Shown: one piece after another, positions 25,156-34,537 of the stretch
Layout of the letters: each line of letters opens with the position of its first letter
How positions within the stretch are numbered: position 1 is the first letter of the stretch
Origin: CAWFQB01 sp965277875
Lineage (GTDB): Bacteria > Armatimonadota > Chthonomonadetes > Chthonomonadales > Chthonomonadaceae
NCBI GenBank assembly: GCA_965277875.1
Contig: CBDIDV010000002.1
Location: 1,736,001 to 1,800,000, forward strand
Length of the DNA stretch: 64,000 nucleotides
Reading direction: 5' to 3'
Translations under genes and position numbers: made by a program
The notes under the pieces: model-generated
Seen by the model: only the letters and a program-made list of their open reading frames with translations
What the model was told of the DNA's origin: nothing
The model's database searches: none

Positions 25156-25289
25156 GGATTGGCCCAAGTTTGGCGGCGTGTGCTTGAATCGGCTGTAACA
25201 AGCGGCGGAGCGATTTGTCGTACTCAGGCGGGGAACTTGCCTGATTTCTCTTGCCGATTTTTGCCGTCTGGAGCGCCGCCACATTGAAA

Positions 25290-27797
25290 ATGTATCCTGC
25301 TGTACTTGCTGTCGGTCTGTTCTGCCTCGCCGCCGCTTTTACCCGGCAGGCACTCGCCGCCAAACCGCCGCCCGCGCGTTCCGCTTCTATTGTCCCCTCG
25401 CTCGCCTCCGCTAATGCCCACCCTGTTCACGCTCACGCTGCCAGCCGCATCAGTTTTGTTAATGACGTGGTTCCGGCCCTGACGCGAGCCGGGTGCAATC
25501 AGGGCGCGTGTCATGGCGCGGCGCAGGGCAAGAACGGATTCCGCCTGAGCCTGCGCGGGTTCGCGCCGGAACGCGATTACGACAGCATCATGCGGCAGGC
25601 GGGCGGGCGGCGCGTGTGCATCTCCGACCCCCTCCGCAGTCTGCTGCTGCAAAAGCCCCTGATGCAAGTGGCGCACCGGGGCGGCATGGCCCTGCATCCC
25701 GATACGCCCGAATACACGGTACTGACGCAATGGCTCAGACAGGGCGCGAACGGCCCCGATGCCCATGATGCCGCCCTTGTCGGTCTTCAGGTGACGCCCA
25801 ATGACAATTCAGTCGCGCCTCGCGCCAGCTTGCACCTCAAAGTAATGGCCCGGTTCGCGAACGGCGCAACGCGGGACGTGACGTACTGGACGCGCTACGG
25901 CACGAACGATGAAACGGTCGCTACGGCAGCGCCCGGTGGCGGCGTACAGATGTGCGGGTATGGCGAAACCGCAATTACCATCGCCTATCAGGACAGAGTT
26001 GCTATGGCCCGTGTGCGCGTCCCCTATCCCAATGCTGTCACTGCGCCTGCCGCTTCTGCCGCTTCTAAAGCCTCCACTGCCCGCCTCGCCGCTGCATTTG
26101 ACGCGCGCGCCCGTCCCGATACCACTCTCATTAACAGAACACCTACTGACACCGTTTTCTCCGACAACGCCTACATTGACAGGCTTGTTGACGCCAAGCT
26201 GAATGTGCTGCATCTGGGCGCGGCGGCTCAGACCGACGACCACGAGTTTTGCCGCAGACTGTATCTTGACCTGACCGGCACACTGCCGACATGGGAGCAG
26301 GCGCAGGCGTTTGCCCTAGATGCCAACCCCGACAAACGCGCGCGGCTTGTAGACGAACTCATGCTGCGGCCCGAATTCGTGGACTTTTGGACGTACAAAT
26401 GGGGCGATCTGTTGCGCGTCAACCGGGGCAGCCTCAAAGACAAGGGCATGTGGGCGTTCTATGCCTGGGTGCATGACAGCGTTCAGGCCAACAAGCCGTG
26501 GGATCAGATGACGCGCGAGATCCTGACCGCGACCGGCAACACGTTTATGGACGGCCCCGCCAACTACTTTCGCACCGCGCTCAAGCCCGAAGAACTGGCC
26601 GAAAACGTCAGTCAGGGCTTTTTGGGCATCCGGGTACAGTGCGCCAAGTGCCACAATCACCCGCTGGAGAAGTGGACGCAGAACGAATACTACGGCATGG
26701 CAAACCTGTTCGCCCGTGTACGCCAGAAAGTAAATCTCGACATCTGGGTCAACGATGAGATGACGGTCGGCAATCTGCCGTCCGGCGACATCATTCAGCC
26801 GCGCCTGGGCCATGCCGTCGCGCCGCAGCCGCTGGGCGGGACGGCTCTTGCTCTCGACGCCAGAGAAGACAGGCGCGCGTTTCTGGCCCGCTGGATGACC
26901 TCCCCCGATAACAAACAATTTTCCCGCGCCTTTGTCAACCGCGTATGGGCGCACTTTCTGGGGCGCGGCCTTGTGGAACCCGTGGACGACTTGCGCGAGA
27001 CCAATCCGCCCACCAACCCCGCCCTGATGGACGCGCTTGCTACGGATTTTGTACGGCATCGCTTCGACATACGGCATCTCATCCGGCAGATCGTCTTGTC
27101 GCAGGCGTATGGACGCAGCAGCCGGATTACACCGCGCAATAAACAGGACGACCGTTATTATAGCCGCTACCTCGTGAAGCGCCTGACGGCGGAACAGCTA
27201 TTGGACGCGCTTTCGCAAGTCACAGGCCAGCCCGAAGCATTCCCCGGTATGCCGCCCGGTTATCGCGCCCTGCAGCTGCCCGATACCCGCGTCAAGTCGG
27301 AGTTTATGGACAGCTACGGACGGCCCGCGCGCCAGATCACGTGCGAATGCGAGCGGGCGCAGGAGCCGAGCATGGCGCAGGCCCTGTTGTTCATCAACAG
27401 CGATGTGGTCAATAAGAAGGTCACGGCGGACGGCGGGCTTGCCGATACGCTTGTCAAATCGGGCCGAACCGACGCGCAGATACTCGATACGCTGTACCAG
27501 TCCGTTTTGACCCGTATGCCCACGCCCTACGAACGCGCTGCCGATCTCGCCGCCATTCGCAGGGCTTCCCTCCCGCAGATGCCGCTTATCGTGCAAACGC
27601 GGGTACAAACAATCGCCGCCACTCCTGTCCCGGTCAAGCCCGCTGCCAACGTGCCTGCCTCCGGTATGACTGCCGCCTCCCCGCCTGTTGCCGCCCCACA
27701 TGCTTCCGCCGATGCCGTACTATTGGCCCGGCGGCGGGCGTTTGAAGATATGCTCTGGGTGCTTGTCAACAGCAAAGAGTTTTTGTTTAACCATTAG
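25290..27797 (+). CDS. Exported DUF1549/DUF1553 protein with Ig-like domain
   Basis: An 835-residue secreted protein of the planctomycete/armatimonad type. Order: signal peptide (MYPAVLAVGLFCLAAAFTRQALA), a cytochrome-like cysteine region (CNQGACHG), a bacterial Ig-like domain (~160-260), DUF1549 (~300-500, with CAKCHNH) and DUF1553 (~560-820, NRVWAHFLGRGLVEP). The biochemical function of these pairs is unknown; the CxxCH motif suggests heme. Its usual partner, a DUF1501 protein, is two genes downstream. The start at 25290 is chosen for the signal peptide; no good SD is seen, and an in-frame TTG at 25251 is the alternative. Confidence 0.88.
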   Translation: MYPAVLAVGLFCLAAAFTRQALAAKPPPARSASIVPSLASANAHPVHAHAASRISFVNDVVPALTRAGCNQGACHGAAQGKNGFRLSLRGFAPERDYDSIMRQAGGRRVCISDPLRSLLLQKPLMQVAHRGGMALHPDTPEYTVLTQWLRQGANGPDAHDAALVGLQVTPNDNSVAPRASLHLKVMARFANGATRDVTYWTRYGTNDETVATAAPGGGVQMCGYGETAITIAYQDRVAMARVRVPYPNAVTAPAASAASKASTARLAAAFDARARPDTTLINRTPTDTVFSDNAYIDRLVDAKLNVLHLGAAAQTDDHEFCRRLYLDLTGTLPTWEQAQAFALDANPDKRARLVDELMLRPEFVDFWTYKWGDLLRVNRGSLKDKGMWAFYAWVHDSVQANKPWDQMTREILTATGNTFMDGPANYFRTALKPEELAENVSQGFLGIRVQCAKCHNHPLEKWTQNEYYGMANLFARVRQKVNLDIWVNDEMTVGNLPSGDIIQPRLGHAVAPQPLGGTALALDAREDRRAFLARWMTSPDNKQFSRAFVNRVWAHFLGRGLVEPVDDLRETNPPTNPALMDALATDFVRHRFDIRHLIRQIVLSQAYGRSSRITPRNKQDDRYYSRYLVKRLTAEQLLDALSQVTGQPEAFPGMPPGYRALQLPDTRVKSEFMDSYGRPARQITCECERAQEPSMAQALLFINSDVVNKKVTADGGLADTLVKSGRTDAQILDTLYQSVLTRMPTPYERAADLAAIRRASLPQMPLIVQTRVQTIAATPVPVKPAANVPASGMTAASPPVAAPHASADAVLLARRRAFEDMLWVLVNSKEFLFNH

Positions 27798-27803
27798 CCA
27801 TTC

Positions 27804-27954
27804 GTTGTCTTGAACTGGGATTTTTGGGATTTTTGGGAATGCTATGACTAACTGCCCTGTTGATTGGAATGTTATGCAGTGATAGAACAGATCAGACCTG
27901 TAATCAGAAATCATAGCAGTCCTAAAAATCCCAAAAATCCCAGTTCAAGACAAC
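27804..27954. repeat. 35-bp inverted repeat with 9-bp internal period
   Basis: Arms 27804-27838 and 27920-27954 are complementary with one mismatch. Each contains back-to-back GGGATTTTT (or its complement). The 81-bp centre has no gene. The pair fills the spacer between the DUF1549/1553 gene and the GH44 gene. Confidence 0.85.
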
Positions 27955-27968
27955 ATATCAGGAAATAT

Positions 27969-29588
27969 ATGCCGCATATAAACTTGAATAAAAGAGCGCA
28001 GGGGCGCAGGCGTTTGCCCCTGTCGCTTCTCGCTTCCCTTGCCTGCTGCGCGAGCGTCGTTTCGTGCGGCGCGCAAAACAACACCGGCCCGGTGCAATTT
28101 CGCATTGACGCCACGAAGGGCCGCGTCCCGATCTCGCCTTTTATTTACGGCGCGAACGGCGGCGGCGCATTGGCGACTGCGAGCGGCGTCACATTGACGC
28201 GCTTTGGCGGCAACCGTGTTACGGCCTACAACTGGGAAAACAACGCCTCGAACGCAGGCTCTGATTACGTGTTCCAAAACGATGGCATCATGGGCGGCGG
28301 CGACACAGCAGGGTCGGTACTCAAGTCCGCCGTCGCGAGCGCATTTCAGAGTGATGAGGCCATCGTCCTGACCGTGCCGATTGTGGATTACGTGGCCGCC
28401 GACAAGAACGGCGGCGGGGATGTCAACAAAACACCGGATTACCTGCACACACGGTTTCGCGAAAACCGCCCGCGCAAATCAACCCCCTTCGCGTATCCAC
28501 CCGATGTCAGCGACCGCTTTGTGTATCAGGATGAGATGGTCTCCTGGATCGAGCGAACGTTTCCCAACGCGCACGACAACACGCCCAAAACCATCTTTTA
28601 CGCGCTGGATAACGAGCCGGATCTATGGAGCGCCACCCATGCGCGCGTTCACCCGCAGCCCGTCACGTATGCCGAACTCGTCCGCCGCACCGTGGATTAC
28701 AGCACGGCCATCAAGAGCGTCGCGCCCAAAGCGCAGCTATTCGGGTTTGTCAGCTACGGCTTCAATGGCTACCAGAGCCTGCAAAACGCCCCGGACGCGA
28801 ATGGGCGCGACTTCATTGACTTTTATCTGGACAGTATGCGGCAGGCGCAGGCCGCTGCGGGCAAGCGGCTTGTGGACGTTCTCGATCTGCACTGGTATCC
28901 GGAAGCGTATGGCGGCGGCAAGCGCATCTCGGACGCAGGCAACACGCCGCCCGAACTGGTTACGGCGCGGCTGCAAGCTCCCCGCTCGCTGTGGGACCCA
29001 AACTACGCGGAAGACTCGTGGATCTCCAAAAAAATGGGTGGCTCCATCCGCCTGCTTCCCAGGCTCAAACAGCAGATCTCCAAACACTATCCCGGCACGA
29101 AACTGGCCTTTACGGAATACAACTACGGCGGAACCAACGACATTTCGGGCGGCATCGCGCAGGCCGACGTACTGGGTATATTCGGGCGTGAGGGCGTGTT
29201 CGCCGCTGCTTTCTGGAGTCTGACCGGCGCGGACGCGTATGCCTATGCGGGGTTCGCCGCGTACCGTAACTACGACGGCAAAGGCGCGCATGTCGGCGAT
29301 ATGTGCATTGCCGCCGAGACCAACGACAACGCCCGAACGTCCGTCTACGCGAATGCGGACAGCGCGGACCCGGCCAAGATGTACGTCGTCGCCATCAACA
29401 AAACCAACGCCCTGCTGCCGGTTGACATGGCGCTGACCACGACCGTCAATTTCTCAGGCGCGAACATCTATAAATTGACAAGCGCCTCACCCGTTTTGCA
29501 GGCTGCGGGAACGGCGCGCGTCGCCAACAAGCATCTCACCGTTACCCTGCCCGCCATGAGCGTCTGCACACTCGTAATGACTCAATGA
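27969..29588 (+). CDS. Lipoprotein glycoside hydrolase family 44-like endoglucanase/xyloglucanase
   Basis: Cleaves beta-glucans such as cellulose or xyloglucan, if the family assignment holds. The 539-residue protein has a lipoprotein signal with VVSC at residues 30-33. The GH44 patterns RFGGNRVTAYNWEN (78-91), YALDNEPDLW (acid/base Glu216) and FTEYNYGG (nucleophile Glu383) are all present. A small beta-domain (~470-539) closes the protein, as in GH44. ATG at 27969 has AGGA ~6 nt upstream, placed just after the inverted repeat. It lies between the DUF1549/1553 and DUF1501 genes, an unusual place that may tie this surface apparatus to glucan breakdown. Confidence 0.87.
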   Translation: MPHINLNKRAQGRRRLPLSLLASLACCASVVSCGAQNNTGPVQFRIDATKGRVPISPFIYGANGGGALATASGVTLTRFGGNRVTAYNWENNASNAGSDYVFQNDGIMGGGDTAGSVLKSAVASAFQSDEAIVLTVPIVDYVAADKNGGGDVNKTPDYLHTRFRENRPRKSTPFAYPPDVSDRFVYQDEMVSWIERTFPNAHDNTPKTIFYALDNEPDLWSATHARVHPQPVTYAELVRRTVDYSTAIKSVAPKAQLFGFVSYGFNGYQSLQNAPDANGRDFIDFYLDSMRQAQAAAGKRLVDVLDLHWYPEAYGGGKRISDAGNTPPELVTARLQAPRSLWDPNYAEDSWISKKMGGSIRLLPRLKQQISKHYPGTKLAFTEYNYGGTNDISGGIAQADVLGIFGREGVFAAAFWSLTGADAYAYAGFAAYRNYDGKGAHVGDMCIAAETNDNARTSVYANADSADPAKMYVVAINKTNALLPVDMALTTTVNFSGANIYKLTSASPVLQAAGTARVANKHLTVTLPAMSVCTLVMTQ

Positions 29589-29649
29589 CGCTGCAATAGC
29601 ATTGTGAAGAATTCATGGAAAGCACCCCACCTGAAGAGGCGATAACGTT

Positions 29650-30993
29650 ATGATCGAATTCGGACATGAGACGGTGAGTACGTGTGACGGGCCTTCGCGA
29701 CGCGAGTTTTTGCAAATCGGCGCGGCTGGGTTTCTGGGGCTGTCGCTGCCCGGACTGCTTGCCGCGCAGCAGAGCATGGCGGCTGGCCGCGTGGATAACG
29801 AGATGTCCGTGATCCTCGTGTTTTTATGGGGTGGCCCGCCGCACCAGGATACGTTCGATCCCAAGCCCGACTCGCCTAGCGCGGTGCGCGGCGAGTTCAA
29901 GCCCATCAACACGAACGTGTCCGGCATCCAGATCAGCGAGCAGTTGCCCCTGCTCGCCCGGTGCGCCGACAAGTACACCTTGATACGCAGCGCCACGCAC
30001 GACCAGACGGTTCACGCGCAGGCCGCGCACTATACCCTGACCGGCAGCAAGGCGGGGCCGGGTCGCGAAGGCCCGAACCTGGGAACCGTGGTGCAGCGCT
30101 TTCTGCCGCAGCGCAACGCCCTGCCCTCGTCGTTTCACATCGGGCCGCGCATGTTCGATACCGCAGGCAATGGCCCTATCGGACAGGACGGCGGCTTTCT
30201 GGGCAACGCGGGAATGCCGTTTCGCATTCTCGACCCGCTCGCGCCGCCCGACAAGATGGCCGCGCTTTCCCCACCCGCAGGCATCACGGGCGACCGCCTG
30301 AACCTGCGCCACGAACTGTTCAAGGTCGTTGACGATTATCAGCGGCAAATCGAAAGCCGCGACACCCATGTGTACGATGCCGCGTATCAGCGCGCGTTCT
30401 CGCTTGTCACGTCGCCGCAGGCCAAAGCCGCCTTCGACCTGAACAAAGAGAGCGTAGCCATGCGCGACCGCTACGGCAGGACGCAGTTCGGGCAGGGCCT
30501 TCTTATGGCGCGGCGTTTGATCGAGTCGGGCGTCCGCTTTGTGCAGGTAAACTGGCGCGCGCACCCCATCAACGACGACGTGGACAAAATGGGATTTGAC
30601 AACCACGGTGACAACTTCAACCGCTGCAAGCGGCAGTTACCCGAACTGGACAAAAGCGTGTCGGCCCTGATCGAAGACGTGTATCAGCGGGGCATGAACA
30701 AGAAAACGCTCGTCCTGGTCACAGGCGAGTTCGGGCGCACGTCCGTCAATGGCGGCGCGGGCCGCGACCACTGGCCCTTCGTATACAGCTACCTGATTAC
30801 GGGCGCGGGCATACCGGGCGGGCGCGTGATCGGGGCCAGCGACAACCGAGCCGCATATCCCGCGCATACCCCCATCACGCCTGAAGACACCTACATGGAA
30901 GTGTGCCGGCTGATGGGCATGGACGTATCTCTCCAACTGCGCGAAGCCAAAATCGTGAAAGACTCGCCGGGCATTCCGGGCCTGTTCTCGTGA
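29650..30993 (+). CDS. Tat-exported DUF1501 (sulfatase-fold) protein
   Basis: A 447-residue DUF1501 protein with a twin-arginine signal (PSRREFLQIGAAGFLGLSLPG). The alkaline-phosphatase/sulfatase-like fold is indicated by VFLWGGPPHQDTFDPK near the start of the mature region and GEFGRTSVNGGAGRDHWP towards the end, which includes the family's conserved metal-binding-like Asp/His residues. The function is unknown, but these genes travel with DUF1549/DUF1553 and PPC-domain genes, as here. ATG at 29650 has GAGG ~10 nt upstream. Confidence 0.9.
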   Translation: MIEFGHETVSTCDGPSRREFLQIGAAGFLGLSLPGLLAAQQSMAAGRVDNEMSVILVFLWGGPPHQDTFDPKPDSPSAVRGEFKPINTNVSGIQISEQLPLLARCADKYTLIRSATHDQTVHAQAAHYTLTGSKAGPGREGPNLGTVVQRFLPQRNALPSSFHIGPRMFDTAGNGPIGQDGGFLGNAGMPFRILDPLAPPDKMAALSPPAGITGDRLNLRHELFKVVDDYQRQIESRDTHVYDAAYQRAFSLVTSPQAKAAFDLNKESVAMRDRYGRTQFGQGLLMARRLIESGVRFVQVNWRAHPINDDVDKMGFDNHGDNFNRCKRQLPELDKSVSALIEDVYQRGMNKKTLVLVTGEFGRTSVNGGAGRDHWPFVYSYLITGAGIPGGRVIGASDNRAAYPAHTPITPEDTYMEVCRLMGMDVSLQLREAKIVKDSPGIPGLFS

Positions 30994-30996
30994 GGA

Positions 30997-31204
30997 TAAA
31001 CCACGGGGAACACAGGGAACACGGGGAAATACAAAACGACAGATCCAATCCATAGACAAGATTAACAGGATTTTCAGGATGAACAGGATTTCTCACAGAC
31101 AATGCGCTCGTCTTTGCTTCGCCTCAATCCTCTTTACGCCTTTGCGTCATTGCGTGAAACCCTTTTTTGCTTTTCCCCGTGTCCCCCGTGTTCCCCGTGG
31201 TTTA
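30997..31204. repeat. Inverted pair of CACGGGGAA phrases enclosing a CAGGAT phrase
   Basis: Arms 30997-31030 and 31171-31204 are near-complementary (31 of 34), built from 9-bp CACGGGGAA-like units. Between them lies a four-unit CAGGATnnn phrase with 9-bp period (31057-31092), then a GCGTnATTGCGTGAAA phrase near 31130-31160. The right half overlaps the start of the following gene. Confidence 0.85.
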
Positions 31205-33142
31205 CTTCTCCTAGTCTTCGCGGTGTGTGGTTCTTCCGTGTGGGCGCAGGGGCCGGAGGTCAGCGGTGTATTGCCTGTGGGCGGACAGCGCGGCACGACG
31301 GCATCTGTGCGCGTTGAGGGCAGCCATCTGAGCGGCGCAAGCGCGTGGATCAGCGGGACGGGCGTGACCGTGGACAAGGTGGAGGCGAGCGCGGACGGAA
31401 ACAGCGCGAACGCGCGGCTGACAATCGCGTCGGATGCGCCGCTTGGCCCGCGTGAACTGCGCGTCGGCACGTCAAAGGGCGTTTCGCGGGCCGTGCGCCT
31501 GTGGATAGACCCGTTTCCCGAACAGACCGAAAGCGAGCCGAACGACACGCCCGCGCTCGCGCAGGTTCTAACGTCTGCGCCGGTCGTGATTAACGGACGT
31601 ATCGGGGCGGCGGCAGACAGGGACGTTTTTGCGTTCGACGCGCATCCGGGCGAGACGTGGGTGTTCGATGTGAATGCGGCCCGCCTGCGTTCGCGGCTCG
31701 ATCCTGTTCTGGAACTGCGCGATGCGCGGGGCAATTTGCTGCAAATGGCGCAGTCGGCGTGGGAGACCGATCCGCGTCTTGTGCGCCGTTTCGATAGGGC
31801 AGGCCGCTACTATGTGACGCTCAGGGACACGCAGTTTCTGGGCGGGCCGGATTATGCGTACCGGCTGACGGCGGGCGTTGTGCCAGTCATCACCTCCCAT
31901 TTTCCGCTGGGCGGCGTACCGGGCGGGGGATCCGTTCTGGCATTGTCCGGCGTCAATCCGCGCCGAATGTTTCAGGGCGTAGCCCAAATCCCTGCCAATG
32001 CTGACGACACGCCCGTATGGGCCAGTGTTCCCACGGGCGGCGGCCCTGCTTTGCCCTTCCCCCTGTTCCCCGATCCTGTTCAGGCGCAAACTGTCGGCGC
32101 ATTCAGCCGCGAATTCGCAGCCACCCTTCCCACTGTGCTGGACGGCTGGTTTCAAGACACCGCCGGTACACAGTTTCGGTTTAACCTTCGCAAAGGGGAA
32201 ACAGTGCGCTTTGACCTGCTCGGTCGGCGTATCGGGTCGCGGATTGACGGGTATCTGCGCGTACTGGACACGACCGGCAAAGAACTTGCCGCCAATGACG
32301 ACAACCCGGATACCGGCAAGGACGCGCGGCTTGATTTTACCCCTCCCGCTAACGGCGCGTACATCGTGGAAGCGAGCAGCGTGGACGGCAAGACAGGCAT
32401 GGATTGTTTTTATCGTCTGCGCGCGTTTCGTCCCATGCAGGATTTTCGGCTTACGCTGAATACGGATCGGGTTCAGGTCGGGGCAGGCGGGACCGTTGTC
32501 GTACCGGTCAGCGCGGAGCGGCGTGACGGGTTTGATGGCGCGATAAAACTTGGGACGACTCCCTTAGCGGCAGGCGTAACATGCAGCGGCGGCACGATTC
32601 CGTCCGGTCAAAACAGTATCGAGATTACGCTTACGGCTGCGCCGGGGTCAAGTTTGACGCCCGGTCTGCTGCAAATCCTCGGCAAAGCCACCATAGCGGG
32701 CCATGTTGTTGAGCATACTGTCGTGGGCCGCGAACAGGTGATGCCGCGCCTGATTGATCCGGCCCTGTTTACGGATGACAGCTACCGCGCCCCGTTCCGC
32801 AACTGCCTGCTGCTGCCCCTCGCGGTTGTCGAGCGTCCCGAGCCGTTCGCGCTCGCGGCCTCCGTTACGGCGCTTGCGCTCGCCCCCGGCGCAAAGGCGG
32901 AAATCGTCGTCAAGGTGACACGGCGACCGGGCGCAAACGGCGAGATCAAAATGGAGGTCCGCAATCTGCCCGACAAAGTGACCGCGTCCGCCCCCTCCAT
33001 CGCCGCCAATCAGACAGAGACCCACATCGTTCTTACTGCCGCGCCGGATGCGCCCTTAGCGCTGCGTAACGTGATCGTGCAGGGCAAACTCGACAACGCC
33101 GTACAGCCGGCCCCGGCCATCGCAGTAGCGCTGCACAAATAG
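31079..33142 (+). CDS. Exported PPC-domain protein with N-terminal IPT/TIG-like domain
   Basis: A 687-residue predicted exported protein. After the signal region, an IPT/TIG-like domain (PEVSGVLPVGGQRGTTASVRVEG) is followed by two PPC (bacterial pre-peptidase C-terminal) domains, with ESEPNDTPALAQ...DRDVFAFDAHPGETWVFDV and DTAGTQFRFNLRKGETVRFDL. Such proteins accompany DUF1501/DUF1553 genes. ATG at 31079 lies inside the CAGGAT repeat, which also supplies AGGA 8 nt upstream. An in-frame GTG at 31154 would give a more typical signal (KPFFAFPRVPRVPRGLLLLVF...SSVWA). In either case the right arm of the inverted repeat encodes the PRVPRVPRG segment. Confidence 0.8.
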   Translation: MNRISHRQCARLCFASILFTPLRHCVKPFFAFPRVPRVPRGLLLLVFAVCGSSVWAQGPEVSGVLPVGGQRGTTASVRVEGSHLSGASAWISGTGVTVDKVEASADGNSANARLTIASDAPLGPRELRVGTSKGVSRAVRLWIDPFPEQTESEPNDTPALAQVLTSAPVVINGRIGAAADRDVFAFDAHPGETWVFDVNAARLRSRLDPVLELRDARGNLLQMAQSAWETDPRLVRRFDRAGRYYVTLRDTQFLGGPDYAYRLTAGVVPVITSHFPLGGVPGGGSVLALSGVNPRRMFQGVAQIPANADDTPVWASVPTGGGPALPFPLFPDPVQAQTVGAFSREFAATLPTVLDGWFQDTAGTQFRFNLRKGETVRFDLLGRRIGSRIDGYLRVLDTTGKELAANDDNPDTGKDARLDFTPPANGAYIVEASSVDGKTGMDCFYRLRAFRPMQDFRLTLNTDRVQVGAGGTVVVPVSAERRDGFDGAIKLGTTPLAAGVTCSGGTIPSGQNSIEITLTAAPGSSLTPGLLQILGKATIAGHVVEHTVVGREQVMPRLIDPALFTDDSYRAPFRNCLLLPLAVVERPEPFALAASVTALALAPGAKAEIVVKVTRRPGANGEIKMEVRNLPDKVTASAPSIAANQTETHIVLTAAPDAPLALRNVIVQGKLDNAVQPAPAIAVALHK

Positions 33143-33418
33143 TCTTCTGCTGCACAAATGACTTTTCGCCGCATTTGTTTCGCGTGGACACCTCTCGCTT
33201 CATTTCGTGTTCTCTTACCCTGCGCCTCGCTACCACTCCAAACTGTCCCGCCGGGTGCATTTCGCTTCACTAATTTTTCACTATACAGACAAAATCACGG
33301 CATTTTGCGCTAAAATGAGGAACAGCAAGGTACAATGATGCGTCTGCAAAAACGATTGTAGAACAAGAAGAAGAACCGAAGTTCTATCGGTCTAACCTAA
33401 TTTTCCAGGAGAGACATC
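33143..33418 (+). other. Promoter spacer before the glycosyltransferase operon
   Basis: No gene is seen. Two possible -10 boxes (TAAAAT near 33311 and TACAAT near 33333) precede a ~70-nt leader that ends in AGGAGAG for the first gene. Confidence 0.4.
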
Positions 33419-34537
33419 ATGCCCAAACGCGTGTTGATTACCGGCGGAGGTGGATTCATCGGCTCCCATCTGGCCGACGAACTGCTAAGGCACGGCTATC
33501 AGGTGCGCGCGCTGGACAATCTGTTGCCCCAGGTGCATGGCCCGGACGCAGTTCGTCCCGCCTATCTAAATCCTGATGTGGAATGGATGACAGGCGATGT
33601 GCGCGACGCCAATGCGGTGAAACGCGCCCTGACCGGCATAGATGCCGTGTACCATTTGGCCGCGCTTGTCGGCGTCGGACAGAGCATGTACGAGATCGCC
33701 GAGTACACCGATGTGAATAATCGCGGTACGGCCATTCTGCTGGAAGCCTTGATTGCATCGCCCGTGGAACGCTTGATTGTCGCGTCGAGCATGAGTTTGT
33801 ACGGCGAGGGGTTGTATCAGGGCCAAAGTGGACAGATCGTAATGGGACAGGAACGCGCCCTCGCGCAGCTTAAACGCCACGAGTGGGAGGTATGCGACGC
33901 GAACGGACACGCCCTCGCCCCCCTGCCCACGCCGGAATCCAAAACCCCTAGCCTGTCCTCGGTCTACGCCCTGTCCAAGTACGACCAGGAACGGTTGTGC
34001 CTGATTACGGGCCGCGCCTACAACATTCCCACGGTCGCCCTGCGCTTTTTCAATGTGTTCGGCACACGGCAGGCGCTGTCCAATCCCTATACGGGCGTAC
34101 TGGCTATTTTCGCCTCGCGCTTCCTCAATGGCAAGCGCCCACTGATTTTTGAGGACGGTTGCCAGCGGCGGGACTTTGTCAGCGTGTACGACATCGCGCA
34201 GGCCTGTCGTCTTGCCCTCGAAACACCACAGGCGGCAGGCGAGGTCTTTAATGTGGGCAGCGGGCAGCCGTATGCCATCTCGCAGGTTGCCGAGCGCATG
34301 GCGTCCGCGCTCAACTGCGAACATCTGACACCCGAAATCACGGGGCAGTATCGCGTGGGCGATATTCGCCACTGCTTCGCCGACATCCATCATGCACAAA
34401 ATGTGCTTGGCTACACGCCGCGCGTCACGCTGGAAGAGGGCATCGTGGAACTGGCCGAATGGCTGCAAGGCCAGGTCGCCCATGACCGCGTGGCTGAGGC
34501 GCGCGCCGAACTGACCGCAAGGGGGCTGACCGTTTGA
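33419..34537 (+). CDS. NAD-dependent NDP-sugar epimerase (dTDP-L-rhamnose 4-epimerase-like)
   Basis: A 372-residue extended short-chain dehydrogenase. NAD loop GGGGFIGSH (9-17); catalytic Tyr183 and Lys187 in SSVYALSKYDQ; downstream ALRFFNVFGTRQALSNPYTG is the substrate-specificity region. The insertion with ALAPLPTPESKTPSLSS before the YxxxK motif resembles WbiB-type dTDP-L-rhamnose 4-epimerases (dTDP-6-deoxy-L-talose formation), but the exact sugar is inferred. ATG at 33419 has CAGGAGAG with ~6-nt spacing. It is the first gene of a seven-gene run in which most stops and starts overlap. Confidence 0.85.
   Translation: MPKRVLITGGGGFIGSHLADELLRHGYQVRALDNLLPQVHGPDAVRPAYLNPDVEWMTGDVRDANAVKRALTGIDAVYHLAALVGVGQSMYEIAEYTDVNNRGTAILLEALIASPVERLIVASSMSLYGEGLYQGQSGQIVMGQERALAQLKRHEWEVCDANGHALAPLPTPESKTPSLSSVYALSKYDQERLCLITGRAYNIPTVALRFFNVFGTRQALSNPYTGVLAIFASRFLNGKRPLIFEDGCQRRDFVSVYDIAQACRLALETPQAAGEVFNVGSGQPYAISQVAERMASALNCEHLTPEITGQYRVGDIRHCFADIHHAQNVLGYTPRVTLEEGIVELAEWLQGQVAHDRVAEARAELTARGLTV

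Noticed and set aside
22904..25363. 819-codon open frame on the minus strand opposite the catalase
   Set aside because: Antisense shadow of katE in GC-rich DNA; Arg/His-rich composition, no domains, and the plus strand has all catalase residues.
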